Origin: a virus | Length of the DNA: 29,096 bases | Reading direction: 5' to 3' (one strand) | IMG/VR virus record: IMGVR_UViG_3300042879_003095 | Location: 1-29,096 of that record | Shown here: positions 21,971 through 28,845 of the stretch, in pieces | Numbering within the stretch: the first letter of the stretch is position 1 | Layout: each line of letters opens with the position of its first letter | Notes under the pieces: model-generated | The model's input: only the letters and a program-made list of their open reading frames with translations | Database searches by the model: none | What the model was told of the DNA's origin: nothing | Made by a program: the position numbers and the translations under genes

Positions 21971-22733
21971 AACCGCCGCAATCATTCTAAATCATAATAT
22001 GCCAGACTATACAGATATGCTGTATGAGTCTCTCAAGCCGTATGAAAGAGACGATTATGAGTTGTTTGTATTAGATAATGCATCTAAACCTGAAGGTAAA
22101 AGCAAATATACTTCATTTCAATTAGAAACAAATGTATATTTTGGTGGCGGATTGAATGCCTCGATGGAGTTTGTAAAAGAAAATCCTCAATATGATTCTT
22201 TATTGTTTCTTAGTAACGACCTTACAATTCATCCGTATGAGTTTGTAAGAACACTAAGAGAAGAAATGTTCGAGGAGATATTCGCCGGAAAGTGGGGAAG
22301 TCTAGAAATAAAGTATGATATTGTTGCTCCATCTTTCTATAACATAGAACCAAATCAACAATGTCATTGGAAAGGAATGCATAGCAGATGTTCTAAGGAA
22401 ATAAGACAAGTTGTATATTCTGATTTTCAATGTCCTCTTATTTCTCGTAGATTGATTGAGGCGGTTGAAAATATAGATTCTGATCTTATGTATGGATGGG
22501 GACCAGATTGGCTGTTTGCTCTAACTGCTAAAAAACTTGGATATAAGATTGGTGTAGTTGATAGAGCCTGTATTCTACATCATAATTCTCTCACGGTAAA
22601 AAGAGGTGTGGCTGGATTGGATATTCCAACATATTGCCGCCTTGCTGAAACTGGAATGAAGAATTTCTTTGTAAAAACAAATATGTATAACGATTATATG
22701 GCTCTTAGAGCAGAGGCAGAAAAATATGAATAA
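21963..22733 (+). CDS. Glycosyltransferase family 2
   Basis: A 256-residue GT2-like enzyme. AAIILNHNMPDYTDMLYESL, YELFVLDNASKPEG (first acidic motif), VYFGGGLNASMEFV and LLFLSNDLTIHPYEF (SND in place of DxD) follow the rhamnosyltransferase-like GT2 order; GWGPDWLFALTAKKLGYKIG later resembles the family's ED/GWD region. The start at 21963 is preferred over an in-frame ATG at 21948 because a strong Shine-Dalgarno GGAGGA (21950-21955) sits 7 nt upstream of it. It overlaps its neighbours by 8 nt on both sides. Confidence 0.8.
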   Translation: MGKTAAIILNHNMPDYTDMLYESLKPYERDDYELFVLDNASKPEGKSKYTSFQLETNVYFGGGLNASMEFVKENPQYDSLLFLSNDLTIHPYEFVRTLREEMFEEIFAGKWGSLEIKYDIVAPSFYNIEPNQQCHWKGMHSRCSKEIRQVVYSDFQCPLISRRLIEAVENIDSDLMYGWGPDWLFALTAKKLGYKIGVVDRACILHHNSLTVKRGVAGLDIPTYCRLAETGMKNFFVKTNMYNDYMALRAEAEKYE

Positions 22734-23610
22734 ACCGATATACACTTGGATAATCAACAGCTATAAATCGCTTCCATATTTGAAGTTGGCGGTTGAATCT
22801 ATAAGAGAAAATGCTTATTACAAGAACCAACCAATCATTGCTTATACAGAAAATGATACTGAAACACGAGATTGGTTATTAGAACAAAAAGATATAGAAA
22901 CTATTTACGAGCAAAATGAAAACCCAAAAGGAATCGGCGGCGGAGTCAATGAAGCAATCAAACGAGTGCAGACTGAATTCTTTAGTCTCATACATAGTGA
23001 TATGTACATCAGTCGCCATTACGACAAACCTTTGTATGATATTGTATCATCTACTGACAGGAAAATAGTTGCTTGTGCTTGGCGTCTTGAGCCCAACATA
23101 TTCAACAATGAAGATAGGGTTGGAACAATGTTTGCCCCAGTAAATGGTGGGTTTGGTGTATATCATCACGATTTTCTAAAAGAGGAGTTTTTATATTGGG
23201 CCGATCATTTCGTACAATCTCCAAACCCATCTGGTTTTAGAAAAGTAGAAGGCGTATCATATATGATGCGAACAAAAGATTTCATAAACAATGATGCTCG
23301 ATTTGCTCCTACATCGTATGAGGATATGATGCAGAATGTATTGATGCAGATAAAAGGATACGACTTTGTGGTTACTTCAAAAGCACTTGTATGGCATTTT
23401 GGAGCCCGCAGCAGTCATTTTCTTGGACAACACGACAAACTGGTTGGTACATCCGATAGACAAAAGTTAAGCGAACAGAAAAACTTTAAAACTTGGTTGA
23501 CATTATGGGGAGAACCGCCATCATATGATGAAGTTGGTTTTATAAAAGTTTCAGAACAAATGCGAACCCGTTATAATAACAATCCAGAATTATATGACAG
23601 AGGCTGCTAA
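22726..23610 (+). CDS. Glycosyltransferase, GT-A like
   Basis: A 294-residue protein with TWIINSYKSLPYLKLAVESI (7-26), PIIAYTENDTETRDWL (35-50), NPKGIGGGVNEAIKRVQTEF and SLIHSDMYISRHYD (88-101): the GT2-type strand-helix order with HSDM at the metal-site position. Later segments GFGVYHHDFL and ALVWHFGARSSHFL match the acceptor-side loop of phage GT2 relatives. The 24069 enzyme keeps the same HADM/HSDM and WHF/YHF features, so the two are probably paralogues. It overlaps the previous gene by 8 nt and the next by 17 nt. Confidence 0.78.
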   Translation: MNKPIYTWIINSYKSLPYLKLAVESIRENAYYKNQPIIAYTENDTETRDWLLEQKDIETIYEQNENPKGIGGGVNEAIKRVQTEFFSLIHSDMYISRHYDKPLYDIVSSTDRKIVACAWRLEPNIFNNEDRVGTMFAPVNGGFGVYHHDFLKEEFLYWADHFVQSPNPSGFRKVEGVSYMMRTKDFINNDARFAPTSYEDMMQNVLMQIKGYDFVVTSKALVWHFGARSSHFLGQHDKLVGTSDRQKLSEQKNFKTWLTLWGEPPSYDEVGFIKVSEQMRTRYNNNPELYDRGC

Positions 23611-23890
23611 GAAATATGTAAAATTGATTGCCAAACATGATACTTGGTTCAAAGAAGGAACTGAGGTATATGATTATTATTCCAATCCGCCGAATGATTT
23701 GTATCGCATTACATTGGAGCAATGGCAAACGGCAATAAAGGAGGCAGGTCTATTTGTTAGAGGAGTTCGGGTGTGTGGAGATAATGTTGGCGAACAGAAC
23801 ATTGGTTATGCCGTCGGAGAAGAACGGTGGGATGGTGAATGGTGCTATATTGAAGAATTTGAAGCAACTATAGTAAATGAAAAAATATGA
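23594..23890 (+). CDS. Small protein, MTEAAKKY paralogue 1
   Basis: A 98-residue protein of unknown function. It begins MTEAAKKYVKLIAKHDTWFKEG and continues VYDYYSNPPNDLYRITLEQWQTAIKEAG; the second half has a Gly/Val-rich strand region and an acidic stretch. The first eight residues are identical to the protein encoded next to it. It starts within the last codons of the upstream glycosyltransferase gene. The stop overlaps the next start as ATGA. No domain is recognised. Confidence 0.65.
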   Translation: MTEAAKKYVKLIAKHDTWFKEGTEVYDYYSNPPNDLYRITLEQWQTAIKEAGLFVRGVRVCGDNVGEQNIGYAVGEERWDGEWCYIEEFEATIVNEKI

Positions 23891-24072
23891 CAGAAGCTGC
23901 TAAAAAATATTTTGAGTTGTATTATAAACTACAACGCTGTATTGATGAAGGCGAGAAGGATGGTTTGCTTGCCAACAAGACACGAAAAGAGTTGTATAGA
24001 GTATACAACGAAATGACTGAAAAAGAACAACAACTACTTGATGTAGTTGGTATAGAACACGGAAAAACATGA
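23887..24072 (+). CDS. Small helical protein, MTEAAKKY paralogue 2
   Basis: A 61-residue, charged and probably all-helical protein: MTEAAKKYFELYYKLQRCID, KTRKELYRVYNEMTEKEQQL. The N-terminal MTEAAKKY and the later LYRxxxEx are shared with the preceding 98-residue protein, suggesting an old duplication followed by divergence. It is tied to both neighbours by 4-bp overlaps (ATGA at 23887 and at 24069). Function is unknown. Confidence 0.62.
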   Translation: MTEAAKKYFELYYKLQRCIDEGEKDGLLANKTRKELYRVYNEMTEKEQQLLDVVGIEHGKT

Positions 24073-25253
24073 AAATATCATACTGCCTGCCAACAAAAAA
24101 CAACCTTAGATATTTGAAGGGTTCTATACAATCTATCAAGGAGAACTCTCAACTTCAGTATGAAATAGTTGTGTATATTGATGCCGACAACGACGGCACA
24201 GAAGAATGGCTGAAGTATAATGCTCCCGAGGTAAAATATACCAAGAATACTACAGGTGAATATAAAGGTATTGCTTATGGATATAATCGCTGTATAGAAC
24301 AATCTACATCAGATGTTGTATGTATGTTTCACGCAGATATGTATATGGGCAAGGGTTTTGATGTTAATCTAATAAAGCATCTGAAGCCAGATACTGTCGT
24401 AGCGGCGACAAGAATAGAACCACCACTACATCCGGCGGGAAAAGAAAAGATAGTAGAGCACTTTGGAATGTATCCTGAAGATTTCAAGAAGAGTGAGTTT
24501 GATGCTTATGTTGATAACTTGAATGTCAAAAACAAGGATGTTATTACCAATGGAATATTTGCACCGTGGCTGACATACAAAAAGACATTGACAGATATTG
24601 GTATGCACGATGAAACGCTGCATTCATATTATGAAGACTCTGATATATTCCAGAGAATGATATTGAGTGGATGTAAAATGATACAATCGTGGGATGCTCT
24701 TGTATATCATTTTACTTGTAGAGGTGGTCAGTTTCAAGATGGCGTCGAAAAGCAAACACAAGATCCAAAGTTTCACGCTATGCGAAATCGTTCTGCCAGA
24801 TATTATATGAGAAAGTGGCAGAGTTGGATTCAGAATAATCAATATCAACATCCAATCATATCAAAGAAACTGAATATTGGATTTGTAGTTACAGATGTTA
24901 CTGATGAAAACTTTATTTATCACATAGAGCCATATGCTACACACATCTATATCGACAACTCTATATTGGCAGAACGATATATAGCCAGAGAACAGCCAAA
25001 TTCTAATGTAGATTTACGAACTCGCATATTCAATCACGATTATATTGAGCAAAACAAAAACAATATGCTATTGTATTTTTCACAGAAGGATTTTATAGCC
25101 AATAGTCCTATGGAAAATATGAGCATCATACAAAATCTTGGCACAATCATATCGGATGGGTATGAGCCAGATTCCGAAATGATGCTTGGAATATTTAAAC
25201 TAAAAACAAATGGAGAATTAAGAGACATTACACCCTCGCTTATTAAACTATGA
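24069..25253 (+). CDS. Glycosyltransferase family 2 with C-terminal extension
   Basis: A 394-residue enzyme. The N-terminal GT-A domain (about 1-260) shows ISYCLPTKNNLRYLKGSIQS, VVYIDADNDGTEEWL (acidic motif), GIAYGYNRCIEQ and VVCMFHADMYMGKGFD (HADM, metal site), then SYYEDSDIFQRMILSG (ED motif) and LVYHFTCRGGQF. Residues 270-394 (starting IGFVVTDVTDEN) make a separate module I cannot identify. It may select the acceptor or mediate oligomers. It overlaps both neighbours by ATGA and is thus in the same coupled operon. Confidence 0.8.
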   Translation: MKISYCLPTKNNLRYLKGSIQSIKENSQLQYEIVVYIDADNDGTEEWLKYNAPEVKYTKNTTGEYKGIAYGYNRCIEQSTSDVVCMFHADMYMGKGFDVNLIKHLKPDTVVAATRIEPPLHPAGKEKIVEHFGMYPEDFKKSEFDAYVDNLNVKNKDVITNGIFAPWLTYKKTLTDIGMHDETLHSYYEDSDIFQRMILSGCKMIQSWDALVYHFTCRGGQFQDGVEKQTQDPKFHAMRNRSARYYMRKWQSWIQNNQYQHPIISKKLNIGFVVTDVTDENFIYHIEPYATHIYIDNSILAERYIAREQPNSNVDLRTRIFNHDYIEQNKNNMLLYFSQKDFIANSPMENMSIIQNLGTIISDGYEPDSEMMLGIFKLKTNGELRDITPSLIKL

Positions 25254-25861
25254 GCAATCTTTTGTTAAATAAATCAAGTTTTATTCATATACCCAAGTGT
25301 GGAGGCACTGTTGTGCAAGCTCTTTTGTTTAGATTGAAATTGGCTAAAAAAAGGTACAACTCTCCACAAAATGGTCATTTATTTCTTCATCAAATGATTG
25401 AAAGCGAAAATACATACAATTTTTGCTTTGTTCGTCATCCGTATACTTGGTGGCCATCTTTCTGGCAATGGAGCAAACAAGACAGATTGAGTTTGATGGA
25501 AAGAACATGCCCGGATTTCGATACTTGGGTCCAAGAATATGGTCCTTTTTGGATGGGGCATTATTCTAAACTCGTATCCAGATATACTGGAGATGACCCG
25601 TTATACAATTCAAATATAAAGATGAATTTTATTGGCAAAACAGAAAATCTTTTCGGAGATTTGCATAAAGCTTTGACACTCGCAGAGGAAGAATTTGCAG
25701 AAAAAAGATTTCAGCATTTATTATGCATTATTAACACCGATCCAAAATTGTTAAAAAGTAAAAACATGCAAGAATATAATCGCACAATATCAGATAAATC
25801 AAAAGAAATAATATATAAAACTGAAAAGTATATGTTTGATAAATTTAATTATGAACCCTAG
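25250..25861 (+). CDS. Sulfotransferase (PAPS-dependent)
   Basis: A 203-residue sulfotransferase. The 5'-phosphosulfate-binding loop is FIHIPKCGGTVVQ (11-23), with Lys16 as the catalytic lysine position, and the 3'-phosphate-binding segment is FVRHPYTWWPSFWQW (60-74), where Arg62 and a later Ser are expected ligands. This combination is that of the heparan-sulfate-2-O-type group, which transfers sulfate from PAPS to sugar hydroxyls. The FIGKTENLFGDL region (126-137) also fits. It closes the glycan block, coupled by ATGA to the last glycosyltransferase, and would sulfate the glycan made by the preceding genes. PAPS would come from the host. Confidence 0.85.
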   Translation: MSNLLLNKSSFIHIPKCGGTVVQALLFRLKLAKKRYNSPQNGHLFLHQMIESENTYNFCFVRHPYTWWPSFWQWSKQDRLSLMERTCPDFDTWVQEYGPFWMGHYSKLVSRYTGDDPLYNSNIKMNFIGKTENLFGDLHKALTLAEEEFAEKRFQHLLCIINTDPKLLKSKNMQEYNRTISDKSKEIIYKTEKYMFDKFNYEP

Positions 25862-26159
25862 AAATCTTTTTATATTTGTAGTTGATTATGTTCGCGGTCT
25901 TGGCGGAAATGGTCGCGGAGTTGTTATTGTAAGAAAAACCCCGGTAGAACAGATCGCTAAGTTGTTTGACGATTTTCTACTAGAACCTGAAATAGCAAAG
26001 TTCGTAAAATACAAGAAAGTAACATCCGAAGAACATCCAAATATGATTATATATCGTGTAGAAGGAACAGAAGAGCATATCATATTTGGGTTGAGTGAAG
26101 AAGGTTGGAAAGGTGATTATGGATTGACACATACCGATTTGGTAGTTAGTGTATATTAA
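25851..26159 (+). CDS. Small protein of unknown function
   Basis: A 102-residue protein starting MNPRNLFIFVVDYVRGLGGNGRG. It has a hydrophobic first strand, a Gly-rich turn, a helix (EQIAKLFDDFLLEPEIAKFV) and two strands (MIIYRVEGTEEHIIFGLSEE). No family is recognised. The ATG at 25851 is taken because the alternative in-frame TTG (25836) lies further inside the sulfotransferase gene; even so there is an 11-nt overlap. Six bases separate it from the dUTPase gene, so they are probably cotranscribed. Confidence 0.6.
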   Translation: MNPRNLFIFVVDYVRGLGGNGRGVVIVRKTPVEQIAKLFDDFLLEPEIAKFVKYKKVTSEEHPNMIIYRVEGTEEHIIFGLSEEGWKGDYGLTHTDLVVSVY

Positions 26160-26165
26160 AATTTT

Positions 26166-26819
26166 ATGAAAAAAGTATCTATTACAAAACTGGAAAGCAA
26201 AGCAATCATCCCCACGCGAGGAAGTACCGGAGCAGCGGGGTATGACCTGTATACCACAGAGTTTGGTATCTTGAAACCCGGTGAAAGAAAATTGTTCAAG
26301 ACAGGATTATCTATGTCTATTCCATCCGGTATGTATGGTAGAATCGCACCAAGAAGCGGTCTCGCATACAAAAAGGGTATAGATGTTATGGCAGGTGTAA
26401 TCGATGAAGATTATCGTGGAGAAATTGGAGTCATTCTTATCAACCTCGGTCAAGAAGATGTCAACGTCGTTATTGGAGACAAGATTGCTCAAATTATATT
26501 TGAGTTTTATAACCCCGTTGATTTTGTTGAAACAAATAATTTGGATAATACTCAGCGAGGCGAAGGCGGATTTGGGTCAACAGATATACTATCCAAACCG
26601 GAATTTAAAAAATTTACGCTAAAAAAAGCAACAACCGTTAAAAAGTTTTTTGCGGAAAATAAAACCGGAGAACTCAACATGGAAAAAGTTGAAGTTTATA
26701 TGGGAAATTTTCACGGTGAAGTATATGAGTTTGAAGAAAGTGGAATGAAAGGACTTTGTATTGTGGATGATTCTGGTACAGTTCATCCTTATTCCAAGAC
26801 TCTAATTGTTAAACTATAA
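26166..26819 (+). CDS. dut: dUTPase with C-terminal extension
   Basis: A 217-residue protein. Trimeric dUTPase hydrolyses dUTP to dUMP and pyrophosphate, keeping uracil out of DNA and feeding dTMP synthesis. All five family motifs are present: AAGYDLY (23-29), PRSGLA (62-67), GVIDEDYRGE (77-86) with the catalytic Asp79, GDKIAQI (104-110), and RGEGGFGST (131-139), the mobile Phe arm. The normal enzyme ends near here (140-150). Residues 140-217 are an added basic stretch (KKFTLKKATTVKKFF) and a small, acidic beta-like module (MEKVEVYMGNFHGEVYEFEE). The function of that module is unknown. A weak hairpin with T-rich tail overlaps the stop. Confidence 0.92.
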   Translation: MKKVSITKLESKAIIPTRGSTGAAGYDLYTTEFGILKPGERKLFKTGLSMSIPSGMYGRIAPRSGLAYKKGIDVMAGVIDEDYRGEIGVILINLGQEDVNVVIGDKIAQIIFEFYNPVDFVETNNLDNTQRGEGGFGSTDILSKPEFKKFTLKKATTVKKFFAENKTGELNMEKVEVYMGNFHGEVYEFEESGMKGLCIVDDSGTVHPYSKTLIVKL

Positions 26820-26844
26820 TTTATAGTTAATTGTTTTATTTTTT
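26803..26844 (+). terminator. Weak AT-rich terminator-like hairpin after dut
   Basis: TTAA-A-CTAT (26809-26817) can pair with ATAGTTAA (26823-26830) around a 5-nt loop, followed by the T-rich TTGTTTTATTTTTT. The stem is almost all A-T with one bulge, so it is a marginal terminator. Confidence 0.35.
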
Positions 26845-26883
26845 ACCTTATATTTATATTTGTAAAGTTTATTGCAGAATAAT

Positions 26884-27045
26884 ATGAGCAAAAATAATTA
26901 TAGATACAAAGAAGATTATTCAAATATTGACGTAGAAGAACTCGACGAAATTGAAACTGAAAAGTTTGAAAAATTTCGTCCCAAGAAAAAATGCAAGAAC
27001 AAGCCTAAACAAAAAGACGCTCATATAGAAGACGATGAGCGTTGA
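26884..27045 (+). CDS. Very small charged protein
   Basis: A 53-residue protein (too short for most gene finders) beginning MSKNNYRYKEDYSNIDVEEL, followed by an acidic helix and a basic Lys-rich stretch with one Cys (RPKKKCKNKPKQK), ending in HIEDDER. The charge pattern (acidic half, basic half) suggests nucleic-acid or protein binding, but no family is recognised. No Shine-Dalgarno or consensus promoter is visible upstream. Its last 11 bases overlap the start of the next small gene. Confidence 0.5.
   Translation: MSKNNYRYKEDYSNIDVEELDEIETEKFEKFRPKKKCKNKPKQKDAHIEDDER
27017..27042 (+). promoter_or_regulatory. Hairpin masking the start codon of the 27035 frame
   Basis: ACGCTCAT (27017-27024) pairs perfectly with ATGAGCGT (27035-27042) around a 10-nt loop. 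The ATG of the next small frame is in the 3' arm of the stem, so translation of that frame would need ribosomes coming from upstream to open it. Confidence 0.5.
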
Positions 27046-27208
27046 TGATAAGTGTGTAGATTATCTTGAATTGTTCCGTGATGCTAAGTATCTGGAACTG
27101 TCTCAAAAACTAGAAAAAGAAAACGCCGCTGTTGTAGCGGCGTTTTGTTATTATTTGAGCAAGTATGAGGGAGTAAATCACTTGGATTTTCTCCGTAAGT
27201 TGCTTTAG
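27035..27208 (+). CDS. Very small protein, possible
   Basis: A 57-codon frame beginning MSVDDKCVDYLELFRDAKYLEL and continuing with a helix (SQKLEKENAAVVAAFCYYLS) and HLDFLRKLL. It looks like a compact helical protein and has Leu/Tyr periodicity that random sequence rarely shows. Against it: a strong terminator-like hairpin sits within it at 27120-27146, and its TAG stop overlaps the TAA of the convergent GMP reductase gene. It overlaps the previous gene by 11 nt and a hairpin covers its ATG. It may be a real gene whose coding sequence doubles as a terminator. Confidence 0.4.
   Translation: MSVDDKCVDYLELFRDAKYLELSQKLEKENAAVVAAFCYYLSKYEGVNHLDFLRKLL
27120..27146. terminator. Bidirectional terminator between convergent genes
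   Basis: AAAACGCCGCT (27120-27130), loop GTTGT, AGCGGCGTTTT (27136-27146): an 11-bp perfect stem with a GC core. On the plus strand TTTTGTTATTATTT follows; on the minus strand TTTTCTTTTTC follows. It lies 59 nt past the GMP reductase stop and would end transcripts arriving from both sides. Confidence 0.8.
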
Positions 27209-28284
27209 TGTTTGTGGTAGATAACTCCCCAATCAGCGAGGCGAATGTCTCCACCGGCATATGACATACTGCTTTGTAGGCTTTCGGTCATTTCCTTGAG
27301 TTTCTGTTCGTATGTAACTCCATTACATTCGAGCGTAACCAATCTTCCCTCGACGTGAGTATTTGATCCCTTGTTAATGGCAGAAGCAGAGCCGTAATAC
27401 TGCTTATACTTTTTCTTGGCAAGCATTTCATCTAGACTTTGTTCAAGAACTCCTTTTGGACTGACCTTCATTGTTTCTTTGAGTTCGTTCATTCTTACAA
27501 CCTTTTGGATAGTTTCGGCTGGCGAATCAACGCAAGCAGCAAACACACTACCGACCATAACCATCTGACCGCCAGAACGAATCGCCTTGGCAATATCTCC
27601 ATTCATTCTAATTCCACCATCAGCGACCAACGGCTTTCTGGCAGCAGCAGAACATTCTAGCATGCAAGTGAACATTGGCATACCAAATCCAGTCTGACCA
27701 TATGTAGTGCAGGCATCGCCTTGAGCAATGCCAACCTTCACGCTGTCTGCTCCCCAATTTTCAAGATCAACGACCGCTGCTGGCGTTGCCACATTTCCCG
27801 CAATAATAAAAGGCTTTTCAACCGAGCAAATACTACTGCGATACATTCGCATAATATAAGCAAGCATTTCCTTCATTCGCACGCTGTGTGCGTGAGCAAT
27901 ATCAATAGTGATATAATCAACACGAAGATTCTTTTTGATACAATGCTCAACCAGATCCATATCTTCTTGCTTTACGCCAAGACTGATGCTGATATTCTTC
28001 CAGTTCTCTTCGTTGGCTTTTTCAATGAAGTTGATATTATCAGTATTAGGAGTGTCGTGATGGTTGATATTGAAGCGATGCATTACATAAAAATAGTCAT
28101 TTTCACTCATCCATTTTGCCGTCTTGGCATCAATGGTGCATTTCATATTAGCGGGAGTAACAGGCAACTTGAACTTCTTTGGTCCAAATTCTACAGAAAC
28201 ATCTGCGTCTGAACGAGAATGATACTTTGAGTAGTGCGGCTTTAGAAAAACGTCCTGATATGATAGATATTGTGTTTTTTGCAT
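27205..28284 (-). CDS. guaC: GMP reductase (IMPDH/GMPR family)
   Basis: A 359-residue TIM-barrel enzyme that converts GMP to IMP and ammonia with NADPH. It has IIAGNVATP (160-168), GADSVKVGIAQGDACTTY (178-195) with the catalytic Cys192 in the family position, PLVADGGIRMNGDIAKAIRSGG (about 219-240), MVMVGSVFA and the flap region YYGSASAINKGSNTHVEG (about 294-311). The C-terminal SLQSSMSYAGG is typical of GMP reductase; the IMPDH CBS pair is missing and the length (about 330-360) fits GMPR. It is on the minus strand, with its own promoter overlapped by a repeat operator. A phage GMP reductase would rebalance host purines from guanine toward adenine nucleotides, useful for an AT-rich genome (inference). 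Confidence 0.88.
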   Translation of the reverse strand: MQKTQYLSYQDVFLKPHYSKYHSRSDADVSVEFGPKKFKLPVTPANMKCTIDAKTAKWMSENDYFYVMHRFNINHHDTPNTDNINFIEKANEENWKNISISLGVKQEDMDLVEHCIKKNLRVDYITIDIAHAHSVRMKEMLAYIMRMYRSSICSVEKPFIIAGNVATPAAVVDLENWGADSVKVGIAQGDACTTYGQTGFGMPMFTCMLECSAAARKPLVADGGIRMNGDIAKAIRSGGQMVMVGSVFAACVDSPAETIQKVVRMNELKETMKVSPKGVLEQSLDEMLAKKKYKQYYGSASAINKGSNTHVEGRLVTLECNGVTYEQKLKEMTESLQSSMSYAGGDIRLADWGVIYHKH

Positions 28285-28289
28285 AATTT

Positions 28290-28331
28290 ATTTTAGGTCA
28301 CCTATTTTAGGGGCACCTAAAAAAATGTCAA
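28290..28331 (-). promoter_or_regulatory. guaC promoter with overlapping tandem operator
   Basis: On the minus strand TTGACA is at 28331-28326, then a 16-nt spacer and TAAAAT at 28309-28304. On the plus strand two near-identical direct copies, ATTTTAGG-TC-ACCT (28290-28303) and ATTTTAGG-GGC-ACCT (28304-28318), cover the -10 box and the expected transcript start; together they also form an imperfect inverted repeat. A protein bound there would block transcription. Confidence 0.65.
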
Positions 28332-28364
28332 TATGTAATAATCTTTATTTATCTTTATTATACT

Positions 28365-28376
28365 TATATTGTATAT
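28365..28376 (+). promoter_or_regulatory. Possible leaderless-type -10 box
   Basis: TATATT (28365-28370) lies exactly six bases before the ATG at 28377, as in the promoters at 3892, 5171 and 8731. The -35 candidate 16 nt upstream (CTTTAT, 28343-28348) is weak, so this is tentative. Confidence 0.35.
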
Positions 28377-28802
28377 ATGAACGCCAAATTAGTAATAGTC
28401 AAAGGATGCCCTAAAATAGACGAAGATAGTCAACGTCTTATTGCCAAGTATGTAAAATATGCCGTTGAGCAACTTGGATTGGATGATACACCTATTACTA
28501 TCAGATTGCTTGGACCTAATCCAAATGAACCTATTACTACTGGGGCATATAGTCCAAAAGATAAAACAGTAAGTAGTATAGCGGGCGGGCGACATCTTGT
28601 AGATTATTGTAGAACAATTGCACATGAACTGGCTCATATGAAGCAGGATGTTGATGGCAGAATATCTGGTCCACAACAAGAGATCGGCGGCGAGATAGAA
28701 GATGAGGCAAACATACTTTCTGGCAGATACACCAAACATTTCATCAAAAATATACTAACAGACGACGAAAAGAAGAAGTTGGGTCTTGGCAGTTATAAAT
28801 AA
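28377..28802 (+). CDS. Putative HExxH zinc metallopeptidase
   Basis: A 141-residue protein with the zinc-binding sequence TIAHELAHMKQ (80-90): His83, Glu84 and His87. The downstream GGEIEDEANILSG (104-116), with Glu106 and Asp109, could supply the third ligand as in gluzincins. It resembles the minimal HExxH domains often found in phages. Substrate is unknown: candidates are a host regulator, a phage structural protein, or a toxin. The first 75 residues contain the beta strands that usually precede the active-site helix. No signal peptide is seen, so it should act in the cytoplasm. Confidence 0.72.
   Translation: MNAKLVIVKGCPKIDEDSQRLIAKYVKYAVEQLGLDDTPITIRLLGPNPNEPITTGAYSPKDKTVSSIAGGRHLVDYCRTIAHELAHMKQDVDGRISGPQQEIGGEIEDEANILSGRYTKHFIKNILTDDEKKKLGLGSYK
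28794..28801 (+). promoter_or_regulatory. T4-late-promoter-like TATAAATA
   Basis: TATAAATA matches the T4 late promoter -10 exactly; it spans the end of the peptidase gene and sits 44 nt before the ATG of the next gene. In AT-rich DNA such a match can be chance (another lies inside uvsE at 3514), so confidence is low. Confidence 0.3.
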
Positions 28803-28845
28803 TCGTATTAGTGCTGTTGGATTATATTTATATAAGACCATATAT

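Noticed and set aside
27439-28212. Long plus-strand open frames opposite the GMP reductase gene
   Set aside because: They are antisense to a clearly identified conserved enzyme and their translations show no family features.
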